Positions 1 through 5,755 of a stretch of DNA of 6,053 nucleotides are shown piece after piece (positions within the stretch are counted from its first letter, which is position 1; each line of letters opens with the position of its first letter). The DNA is from Acidobacteriota bacterium (GTDB taxonomy: Bacteria > Acidobacteriota > Terriglobia > Terriglobales > Acidobacteriaceae). The translations under genes were made by a program, and so were the position numbers. Where the stretch lies: assembly GCA_003223595.1 (NCBI GenBank), contig QHVR01000452.1, forward strand, positions 1 to 6,053, written 5' to 3'. The notes beneath the pieces were generated by a model that saw nothing but the letters and a program-made list of their open reading frames with translations, was not told where the DNA came from and ran no database searches.

Positions 1-344
1 GACTTGAATTTCTGACGGATCCTGGGGCTGCGGTCGCGGGGGCTGATGCGATCTATACCGACGCGTGGGCCAGCATGGGACAGGAGCACGAGGCGAAACA
101 ACGGGCTGATATTTTTCAGCGTTACCAGGTGAACAAGAAACTCATAGCCGGAGCAGCGCCACATGCGCTGTTCATGCACTGCCTGCCGGCGCATCGCGGC
201 GAAGAAGTCACAGACGAGGTCATGGATTCAGAGAACTCCGCGATCTTCGATCAGGCGGAAAATCGTCTGCACGTTCAAAAATCCATTCTTTATTTGTTGT
301 TGGGTGGCGCGGTTCGCCTGCCCGCAAGGAGCGCTCATGCCTGA
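1..344 (+). CDS. argF: Ornithine carbamoyltransferase, C-terminal part (5' end outside window)
   Basis: Transfers the carbamoyl group of carbamoyl phosphate to ornithine, giving citrulline, in the cytoplasm; this step feeds argG. The first full codon is at 3, and 113 residues precede the TGA at 342-344. Two family hallmarks are visible: DAWASMGQE at fragment residues 20-28, which is the SMG loop that binds ornithine, and HCLP at residues 59-62, whose Cys60 is the conserved active-site cysteine. The ending ENRLHVQKSILYLLLG is normal for the family. About a dozen further residues (AVRLPARSAHA) look like an extension that carries the overlap into argG. The stop lies 8 bases inside argG, so the two are probably translationally coupled. 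The SMG loop argues for ornithine rather than aspartate carbamoyltransferase. The identification is very secure; the start and promoter are not in the window. Confidence 0.96.
   Translation, partial: LEFLTDPGAAVAGADAIYTDAWASMGQEHEAKQRADIFQRYQVNKKLIAGAAPHALFMHCLPAHRGEEVTDEVMDSENSAIFDQAENRLHVQKSILYLLLGGAVRLPARSAHA
326..331 (+). promoter_or_regulatory. Shine-Dalgarno site fixing the argG start
   Basis: AAGGAG lies 5 bases before the ATG at 337, inside the argF coding end. It supports the start at 337 over the in-frame ATG at 163, which would add 58 residues lying wholly inside argF and unlike any argininosuccinate synthase N-terminus. Confidence 0.85.
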
Positions 345-1542
345 AAAAGTCGTTCTTGCGTATTCCGGTGGACTGGACACTTCGATCATTATTCCCTGGT
401 TGAAGGAACACTATTCTTATGAAGTGATCGCGATGGTGGGCGATGTGGGCCAGGGCGATGACATCGAAGCCGTTGTGGAGAAGGCTTATGCAACAGGCGC
501 CAGCAAAGTGATCGTCGAAGATCTGCGGGAAGAGTTCCTGACGGGCTATGTGTTCCCTGCCCTGAAGGCAGGCGCGGTTTATGAACACAAGTATTTGCTG
601 GGCACTTCGCTGGCTCGTCCGGTCATTGCGAAACACCAGGTGGAAGTAGCGCTGCGCGAGGGTGCAACGGCTGTCGCTCATGGTTGCACGGGCAAGGGAA
701 ACGATCAGGTGCGGTTCGAATTGACGTATCAGGCGCTGGCTCCGGAGTTGAAGATCATTGCCCCCTGGCGCGAATGGACGCTGAAGTCGCGTGAAGATTG
801 CCTCGATTACGCCGAGCAGCATGGCATTCCGGTGGCGGCGAGTCGCGAGAAGATTCACAGCCGCGACCGGAATCTGTGGCACATCAGCCATGAAGGCGGA
901 GAACTGGAGGACGCAGCCAACGCGCCGCTGGCGACGACGTGGCAGATTACGCGCTCGCCGAAAGACGCTCCGGATCAGGAAGAGCAGGTGCAGATCGGAT
1001 TTGTTGAGGGCGTGCCCATCTCGGTGAATGGGATGGAAATGGATCCCGTATCACTGGTGGAATTGCTGAACGAAATCGGTGCGCGCAACGCGGTGGGGCG
1101 TATCGATCTGGTGGAGAACCGGTTTGTGGGAATGAAGTCCCGAGGATGTTACGAGACTCCCGGCGGCACTCTGCTGATCACGGCACACCGCGAACTGGAA
1201 GCACTTTGCCTGGAGCGCGATGTCGCCCACTACAAGCAGCACATTGGCCTGAAATACGCGGAACTGGTGTACTTCGGGCTGTGGTTCACGCCTTTGCGCG
1301 AGGCGCTGGATGCGTTTGTGAATGAAACTCAGAAAAACATGACGGGCAGCATCACGCTTTCGCTGTACAAGGGAAACGTTTCCATTGTGAGCCGCGAATC
1401 GGAGTACTCGCTGTACCGCACCGATCTCTCATCGTTCACGATGGACGACAGCTACGACCAGAAGGATGCGGCCGGATTCATCCGGATCCTAGGGCTGCCT
1501 TCGCGGTCGCGGGCACGCACCCGCGTCGAGGTCGCACGATGA
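337..1542 (+). CDS. argG: Argininosuccinate synthase
   Basis: Joins citrulline and aspartate using ATP, giving argininosuccinate, AMP and PPi; this is the next-to-last step of arginine synthesis. The product is 401 residues, the usual length of the short bacterial type. The N-terminal ATP pyrophosphatase motif AYSGGLDTS is at 8-16. The second signature, GCTGKGNDQVRFE, spans 116-128; by analogy with characterised enzymes its Thr118, Asn122 and Asp123 contact aspartate and Arg126 contacts citrulline. The C-terminal half keeps family stretches such as SRGCYETPGGT (268-278) and YKGNVSIVSRES (344-355). The C-terminus is basic (SRSRARTRVEVAR). The start at 337 has a good Shine-Dalgarno site and places the ATP motif at the normal distance from the N-terminus. 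The gene overlaps argF by 8 bases and argH by 4 (ATGA). No truncation or missing key residue is seen. Confidence 0.98.
   Translation: MPEKVVLAYSGGLDTSIIIPWLKEHYSYEVIAMVGDVGQGDDIEAVVEKAYATGASKVIVEDLREEFLTGYVFPALKAGAVYEHKYLLGTSLARPVIAKHQVEVALREGATAVAHGCTGKGNDQVRFELTYQALAPELKIIAPWREWTLKSREDCLDYAEQHGIPVAASREKIHSRDRNLWHISHEGGELEDAANAPLATTWQITRSPKDAPDQEEQVQIGFVEGVPISVNGMEMDPVSLVELLNEIGARNAVGRIDLVENRFVGMKSRGCYETPGGTLLITAHRELEALCLERDVAHYKQHIGLKYAELVYFGLWFTPLREALDAFVNETQKNMTGSITLSLYKGNVSIVSRESEYSLYRTDLSSFTMDDSYDQKDAAGFIRILGLPSRSRARTRVEVAR
1528..1531 (+). promoter_or_regulatory. Shine-Dalgarno site for argH
   Basis: GAGG within the argG 3' end, 7 bases before the ATG at 1539. It supports 1539 as the start over the in-frame ATG at 1545, which would be 13 bases away. 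The start and the argG stop share ATGA, so reinitiation by the same ribosome is likely. Confidence 0.65.
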
Positions 1543-2942
1543 AAATGTGGTCGGGCAGATTCCGGCAGCCGCTGGATCCTGATTTTGAGCGCTGGCAGCG
1601 ATCGTTTGATTTCGATTGCCGCCTGCTGCGCTACGAAATTGCCGCCAGTGAGGCGCATGCGCACGCTCTGAAAGATGCCGAGATTATTTCTGCCGACGAA
1701 CTGATCAGCATCGTGCAGGGATTGCAGCAAATTCTGCAACGCGCTTCGGCTTCTCCGGAATTTCTGCAGGATGAGGAAGCGGAAGACGTACACCATTTCG
1801 TCGAAAAGCAACTGGCGGCCCTGATCGGCGATACGGGGTACAAGCTGCACAGCGGCCGCAGCCGTAACGAACAAATCGCGACTGATTTGCGGCTGTACGT
1901 CAGGGCCGCGATTGATGAGTTGCGGAACCAACTGGCAGAACTCTGCGCAGTGTTTGTGGATCGGGCTGAGAAGGCTGGGAACACGGCACTGCCGGCTTAC
2001 ACGCACCTGCAGCGGGCGGAACCGGTCCTGCTGGCGCACTGGCTGCTGGCGTACGTGGAGATGTTTCTGCGCGATGCTGACCGGCTCATGGATTGCCGCA
2101 AGCGGTTGAACGTGTGTCCTCTCGGATCGGGCGCCGTGGCCGGGGCAACGTTACGGCTGGACCGAACGCTGATGGCGAGTCAGCTGGGATTCAATGCTCC
2201 GACAAGCAACAGCATCGATGCAACGAGCGATCGGGATTTTGTGGTTGAGTTCGTGAGCGCACTATCGCAACTGGCGTTGCATTTGAGCCGATGGGCTGAG
2301 GAGATGATCCTCTTTTCCACCCAGGAATACGGATTCATCAGCTTGCCGGAAGCCTATTCGACGGGCAGCAGTGCGATGCCACAGAAGAAAAATCCGGACC
2401 TGCTGGAACTGGTGCGTGGAAAGAGCGGGCGAGTTCTGGGGCATGTGACCGCACTGATGGTCTCGATCAAGGGCTTGCCTCTCGCCTACAACAAGGATCT
2501 GCAGGAAACGCAGGAACCGCTGTTTGGCAGCACGGATACAGTTCTGCAGATGCTGCCGCTGGTTACAGGGTGGATGAAGTTGGTGGAATTCAATTACGAG
2601 CGGATGCAGTCAGCCGCAGATTCAGGATTCATGAACGCGTGGGCGGCGGCCACATATCTTGTGAAACGCGGGGTCCCGTCGCGTCTCGCGCATGAGCGTG
2701 TGGGTAAGGCGGTGCAGCTCTGCCTGGAGCGCGGTTGCGAACTGCGTGATCTGCCGCTGCCAGAGCTGCGGTCGCTCAGTCCAGCGTTCGGTGAGGACTT
2801 TTATGAAGCGCTGTCCCTTCTCTCGGTGCTCGCGATGCATGACGTAAAAGGAGGAACGGCTCCGGGCCAGGTAAAACAGGCAATGGCAATGGCAAGAAAG
2901 AATATCGAGTCGCTTCGCGAGGAGGTCCATGCGCACGCGTAA
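1539..2942 (+). CDS. argH: Argininosuccinate lyase
   Basis: Splits argininosuccinate into arginine and fumarate, the last step of the pathway. It belongs to the fumarase/aspartase superfamily and normally works as a cytoplasmic homotetramer with shared active sites. The product is 467 residues, typical for the family. Visible motifs in order are the N-terminal MWSGRF (3-8), HSGRSRNEQIATD (104-116), YTHLQRAEP (154-162), and the superfamily signature GSSAMPQKKNPD (276-287). Aligned by spacing with delta-crystallin/ASL numbering, His156, Ser277, Lys283 and Asn285 match the catalytic or substrate-contacting His160, Ser281, Lys287 and Asn289. All are present, so the enzyme should be active. It overlaps argG by 4 bases and the acetyltransferase by 14, consistent with one co-translated mRNA. 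Confidence 0.98.
   Translation: MKMWSGRFRQPLDPDFERWQRSFDFDCRLLRYEIAASEAHAHALKDAEIISADELISIVQGLQQILQRASASPEFLQDEEAEDVHHFVEKQLAALIGDTGYKLHSGRSRNEQIATDLRLYVRAAIDELRNQLAELCAVFVDRAEKAGNTALPAYTHLQRAEPVLLAHWLLAYVEMFLRDADRLMDCRKRLNVCPLGSGAVAGATLRLDRTLMASQLGFNAPTSNSIDATSDRDFVVEFVSALSQLALHLSRWAEEMILFSTQEYGFISLPEAYSTGSSAMPQKKNPDLLELVRGKSGRVLGHVTALMVSIKGLPLAYNKDLQETQEPLFGSTDTVLQMLPLVTGWMKLVEFNYERMQSAADSGFMNAWAAATYLVKRGVPSRLAHERVGKAVQLCLERGCELRDLPLPELRSLSPAFGEDFYEALSLLSVLAMHDVKGGTAPGQVKQAMAMARKNIESLREEVHAHA
2919..2926 (+). promoter_or_regulatory. Double, closely spaced Shine-Dalgarno site for the acetyltransferase
   Basis: GAGGAGGT inside the argH 3' end offers two overlapping cores. GAGG at 2919-2922 has a normal 6-base spacer to the ATG at 2929, while GGAGG at 2921-2925 has only 3. 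The site supports the ATG at 2929, which gives the N-terminus expected for the family. Confidence 0.7.
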
Positions 2943-3474
2943 AGCAATCCTTCCTGACGCCAAGCACATTCACGAACTTATCGCTGCATACTCGAGCGAT
3001 GGCACGCTGCTGCCGCGCACTCTGCCGGAGATCTGCGAAAACGTGAGAGATTTCGTAGTCCTTGAAGACGATGGAAAAATAATGGGCTGCGGCGCTCTGC
3101 ATCTTTACGGCACGCATCTGGCGGAGATCCGCTCCATTACGGTCGCTCCATGGGCTCAAGGAAAAGGCGGCGGTGGACGGCTGGTGAAAGCGCTGATGGC
3201 AGAAGCCAAGCGGCACCGGGTGGACTGCATCTGCCTGTTTACGCGCAAGCCGGATTTTTTCGCGGGACAGGGATTCTCGGTCGCACAGCGCGAGGATCTA
3301 CCGGATAAGATTTATAAGGATTGCCATGCCTGCCCGCGTTTTCATTGTTGCGATGAAGTGGCGATGGTGCGGGGCCAAATACCGAAGTTTGCGATTCTGC
3401 CCGAACCCGCAGATTGGCTGGTGAAATTGCAAGGCTGGGCTCCGAACACGGAAGCGCAAGCTAACTCAGGCTGA
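2929..3474 (+). CDS. argA: Short GNAT acetyltransferase, probable N-acetylglutamate synthase
   Basis: Probably acetylates glutamate from acetyl-CoA, the committing step of arginine synthesis. The 181-residue protein is a single GNAT domain without the amino-acid-kinase domain of classical ArgA, so it resembles the short synthase type known from Mycobacterium tuberculosis (Rv2747). The core strand and acetyl-CoA loop are at 63-83 (HLAEIRSITVAP, then QGKGGGG, fitting the Q/RxxGxG/A pyrophosphate loop). PDFFAGQGF (108-116) is the usual GNAT C-terminal element. Residues 129-141 are YKDCHACPRFHCC, with cysteines at 132, 135, 140 and 141; I recall a similar cysteine-rich stretch in relatives from other phyla. 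It is the last gene of the arg cluster and overlaps argH by 14 bases, which supports the role strongly. The stop overlaps the convergent galK. Another amino-acid acetyltransferase activity is the main alternative. Confidence 0.82.
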   Translation: MRTRKAILPDAKHIHELIAAYSSDGTLLPRTLPEICENVRDFVVLEDDGKIMGCGALHLYGTHLAEIRSITVAPWAQGKGGGGRLVKALMAEAKRHRVDCICLFTRKPDFFAGQGFSVAQREDLPDKIYKDCHACPRFHCCDEVAMVRGQIPKFAILPEPADWLVKLQGWAPNTEAQANSG

Positions 3475-4604
3475 GTTCTTGGGCTCCGTTAGCGGCATGG
3501 CAGGGATAAATTTGCGGGGTGATCCCGGTGGCCGCGCTATAGCGTTGGGCAATTTGAGCAGCAAAGGCCGTGGCATTCTCTTCCCGCACCAGATTGACGG
3601 TGCAACCGCCAAAGCCGCCGCCGGTCATGCGTCCGCCGATGAAGCCCGGTAGTCCTTGAGCGGCACCCACCATGGCATCGAGTTCCCGGCAGCTTACTTC
3701 GTAGAGGTCGCGCAAGCTCTCATGCGACTCCCGCATTAACTTCCCCATGCGCGCAAGATCACCTTCCGCCAGAGCGCGGGCGGCATCGAGAGTGCGCTGA
3801 TTCTCCCGGATTACGAATCGCGGGAGGAAGCTCGCCGCCAATTCGCTCCAGCATTTCAGAGGAGACATCCCGAAGAGCGCGGATGGCCGGGTCCGCTTTG
3901 GCGAAATAACGCACGCCTTCCTCGCATTCCGCGCGCCTCTGGTTGTAGGCACCGGTGGCGAGATCGTGTTTGACCATGGTGTTGCAGACCACGAGTTCGA
4001 TGCCGGGGGGAATATGAGCAAACTGAAATTCCAGCGAGCGACAATCCAGAAGGAGAGCGTGTCCTGCCTTTCCCATGCAGGATACAAACTGATCCATGAT
4101 CCCGACCCGGGCGCCGACGTATTCGTTTTCTGCCTGGCGGCAGAATTTGGCGATTTCTGGAAGCGAAAAATGTTTACTGTCGAGACTGATGAAGGCGAGA
4201 GCGGAAGCCACTTCGATGGAAGCAGAGGAACTCAGCCCGGAGCCGATGGGAACATTTCCATGCACCAGCAGATTCGCTCCTTGCAAATCACTTCCATGCT
4301 GGCGCAGGACGAGGGCGACGCCCAGCACATAGTCGCGCCAGGTACTGGTGCGCTGGGCGGGGAGATGATCGACATTGAATTCGAGATCTCCGGGAAACTG
4401 GTTGGATTCAATGACCAGCTTGCGGTCCGTGCGGGGAGAAATCGCGACCAGGCTAGAAAACTCAACCGCGGCGGGCATGACGAAACCTTCGTTGTAATCG
4501 GTATGCTCGCCGATCAGGTTCACGCGGCCGGGCGCGCGGAAAATTCTGGGCGCATTCCCAAAGCGCGCCTCGAATTGCTGGGCAAGTTCGCGCAAGTTTG
4601 CCAA
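3461..4604 (-). pseudogene. galK: Galactokinase, frameshifted
   Basis: Galactokinase (GHMP kinase family) phosphorylates galactose to galactose-1-phosphate in the Leloir pathway. From the TTG at 4604 the first frame carries the substrate signature GRVNLIGEHTDYN (26-38), the ATP loop PIGSGLSSSAS (119-129) and the catalytic aspartate in GIMDQ (Asp171). It ends early, after 281 residues, at 3759. From about 3820 the next frame continues with RFVIRENQRTLDAA, then the third motif RMTGGGFGGCTVNLV, and stops at 3461. Joined, the two parts give about 382 residues, the normal length. Compared with E. coli GalK from memory, the junction lacks about six residues, as if 17 bases were lost; restoring them gives 386 residues in one frame. 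The truncated product lacks the third motif and is probably inactive. TTG is the first possible start after an in-frame stop. The decay is recent, or the shift is a sequencing error. No other Leloir gene is nearby. Confidence 0.88.
3463..3477. repeat. Inverted repeat over both convergent stop codons
   Basis: AACTCAGGCTGAGTT is a perfect inverted repeat with 7-base arms around one central base. It includes the acetyltransferase TGA (3472-3474) and meets the galK TAG (complement of 3461-3463). As RNA it could form a 6-bp stem with a 3-base loop from either strand. No T-run follows on either strand, so it is not a standard intrinsic terminator. A second possible pairing, GCTAAC (3460-3465) with GTTAGC (3488-3493), overlaps it and would compete. 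Confidence 0.45.
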
Positions 4605-4614
4605 TCCGGTCTTT

Positions 4615-4620
4615 CCCCTT
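4615..4620 (-). promoter_or_regulatory. Shine-Dalgarno site supporting the TTG start of galK
   Basis: On the minus strand AAGGGG lies 10 bases before the TTG at 4604-4602. The upstream in-frame stretch back to a TAG at 4641-4643 has no ATG, GTG or earlier TTG, so TTG is the first usable start. It puts the GRVNLIGEHTDY motif at the normal distance from the N-terminus. Spacing is a little long. Confidence 0.6.
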
Positions 4621-4630
4621 AAGCGCTTAA
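4619..4630. promoter_or_regulatory. 12-bp perfect palindrome before galK, possible LacI-family operator
   Basis: TTAAGCGCTTAA is a perfect palindrome in the 52-base gap between the epimerase stop and the galK start. Many LacI/GalR-family sites are palindromes centred on CG with an AAGCGCTT-like core, so a sugar-responsive repressor site is plausible. It overlaps the first bases of the galK Shine-Dalgarno site by two. No regulator gene is in the window, and no convincing promoter is seen beside it. The symmetry is observed; operator function is inferred. Confidence 0.45.
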
Positions 4631-4656
4631 CCTCTGAATGCTACTGATCCCCAGAT

Positions 4657-5610
4657 TCACGATCGGATACCCCAGCAAAACGGATCTCGTTGGTCAAGAA
4701 CCAGTTCGGCTTCTGAGTTTACGAAAGCCGAACCTTTAATGCTGGGATATATCTTGCCATCACGCACTGAAATAGTACCTTCAAACACGGTACCGACGAT
4801 GCTTTCCTGCTTCCACACCTGGCCTTCGCGAATCTTGCCATCCGCATAGAGGCAGGCGAGCTTGGCGCTGGTGCCGGTTCCACAGGGAGATCGATCATAA
4901 GCTTTCCCCGGGCATAGAACGAAATTCTTGCTGTCGATTCCCGCTAAGTCAGACGGGGCATAGAGTTCGATGTGATCGATCTCATGCCCGTTCTCTCCCG
5001 TAATGCCTTGATCTCGGAGTGCGCGCCGGATCGCCCAGGTGAAGTTCGTCAGTTCCTCGATGCCATCAAGGCATAGAGTCGTGGAGTGCTCGCGCACCAG
5101 GAAGAACCAGTTCCCTCCCCAAGCTACGTCTCCATGCACACTTCCATATCCCGGGACAGTGACGGGCACATTGGCGGCGAAACGATAGCTCGCAACGTTG
5201 TTGACGGTCACCTGTCCGTCCTCGTGCAGGACTGCGGTCACGGTTCCTACGGGAGTTTCGATCCGGTGAGTTCCAGGCCCGATCCGACCCATGAAATGCA
5301 GCGTTGCGATCAGGCCGATGGTTCCGTGCCCGCACATCCCCAAATAACCCACGTTATTAAAAAAGATCACACCCGCAGCACAATCTGGATCGACTGGTTC
5401 GCACAACAACGCACCTACAATAACATCAGAGCCGCGCGGCTCGTTGACGACGACGGAGCGGAAGCGATCGTGCTCGGCGCAAAAACGACGAAGCCTCTCG
5501 GCCAGGCTTCCTTTGCCGAGGTCAGGTCCGCCGCTCACTACCAGGCGAGTGGGTTCGCCGCCGGTATGGGAGTCGAGCACTCGCACTCGCTGAGCTTGGC
5601 TTGTGTTCAC
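4657..5610 (-). CDS. Proline racemase family protein, probable 4-hydroxyproline 2-epimerase
   Basis: Probably interconverts trans-4-hydroxy-L-proline and cis-4-hydroxy-D-proline, the first step in using hydroxyproline from collagen-like or plant material. The product is 317 residues, normal for the family. DSHTGGEPTR (13-22) is the N-terminal signature. The two catalytic cysteines are both present: Cys93 in MCGHGTIG (92-99) and Cys243 in DRSPCGTGTSAK (239-250). Two cysteines indicate a racemase or epimerase; the related trans-3-hydroxyproline dehydratases replace the first. MCGHGTIG and GDVAWGGNWFF (160-170) look more like hydroxyproline epimerases than true proline racemases, from memory of the family. 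The GTG at 5610 is the only start that includes the full N-terminus, since a TGA lies eight codons upstream. No other hydroxyproline catabolic gene is in the window. Its gap to galK is 52 bases, so co-transcription is possible. The family is certain; the exact substrate is less so. Confidence 0.88.
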   Translation of the reverse strand: MNTSQAQRVRVLDSHTGGEPTRLVVSGGPDLGKGSLAERLRRFCAEHDRFRSVVVNEPRGSDVIVGALLCEPVDPDCAAGVIFFNNVGYLGMCGHGTIGLIATLHFMGRIGPGTHRIETPVGTVTAVLHEDGQVTVNNVASYRFAANVPVTVPGYGSVHGDVAWGGNWFFLVREHSTTLCLDGIEELTNFTWAIRRALRDQGITGENGHEIDHIELYAPSDLAGIDSKNFVLCPGKAYDRSPCGTGTSAKLACLYADGKIREGQVWKQESIVGTVFEGTISVRDGKIYPSIKGSAFVNSEAELVLDQRDPFCWGIRS

Positions 5611-5611
5611 T

Positions 5612-5628
5612 GGAACCGGGTTCCTCTT
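5612..5628 (-). promoter_or_regulatory. Ribosome binding site with inverted repeat before the epimerase
   Basis: On the minus strand AAGAGG (5628-5623) is the only Shine-Dalgarno-like sequence, but it lies 12 bases from the GTG start, which is long. The spacer forms a perfect inverted repeat with the end of this site: GGAACC (5612-5617) and GGTTCC (5619-5624) around one base. A small hairpin could hide the GG of the Shine-Dalgarno site or, in DNA, the repeat could be a protein-binding site. The pattern is seen; any function is inferred. Confidence 0.4.
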
Positions 5629-5657
5629 AGATCAGAGAATTAGAAACGACGTCATTG

Positions 5658-5686
5658 ATTGTACGAATTTTGCTTCGCTCTGTGGG
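5658..5686 (-). promoter_or_regulatory. Weak candidate promoter for the epimerase gene
   Basis: In the 145-base gap between the partial upstream gene and the epimerase, TACAAT (5663-5658, minus strand) matches a -10 box at five of six positions. Seventeen bases upstream, CCCACA (5686-5681) matches only the last three bases of a -35 box. This is the best candidate seen in the gap, but it is weak; the rest of the gap holds nothing clear. Confidence 0.2.
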
Positions 5687-5755
5687 ATTGCGGAAGGATT
5701 GTTTTGGGGGATTCAGGGCAGTGCAAAGGCTGGCTTCTGAAGCTGGATTCACGGC

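Noticed and set aside
163..336. Upstream in-frame ATG that would lengthen argG by 58 residues
   Set aside because: The extra part lies wholly inside argF, has no argininosuccinate synthase similarity, and the ATG at 337 has a good AAGGAG site.
220..891. 223-codon open frame on the minus strand opposite argG
   Set aside because: Its sequence is arginine- and histidine-rich with no recognisable domain; it is the antisense shadow of a strongly conserved gene.
2776..3216. 146-codon minus-strand open frame across the argH/acetyltransferase junction
   Set aside because: It runs antisense to two well-supported genes and shows no family features.
3810..3840. Programmed ribosomal frameshift in galK
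   Set aside because: There is no classical slippery heptamer or obvious downstream stimulator, galactokinases are not known to use one, and the missing residues point to a deletion.
3966..4622. 218-codon plus-strand open frame opposite galK
   Set aside because: The galK motifs on the other strand are unmistakable, and the predicted protein has no recognisable family features.
5086..5643. 185-codon plus-strand open frame opposite the epimerase
   Set aside because: It mirrors the conserved epimerase codons and has no ribosome binding site or domain I recognise.
5730..5746. Short inverted repeat GCTTC-T-GAAGC after the partial binding-protein gene as a terminator
   Set aside because: On the transcribed minus strand it pairs only 5 bases around one base, and no T-run follows.
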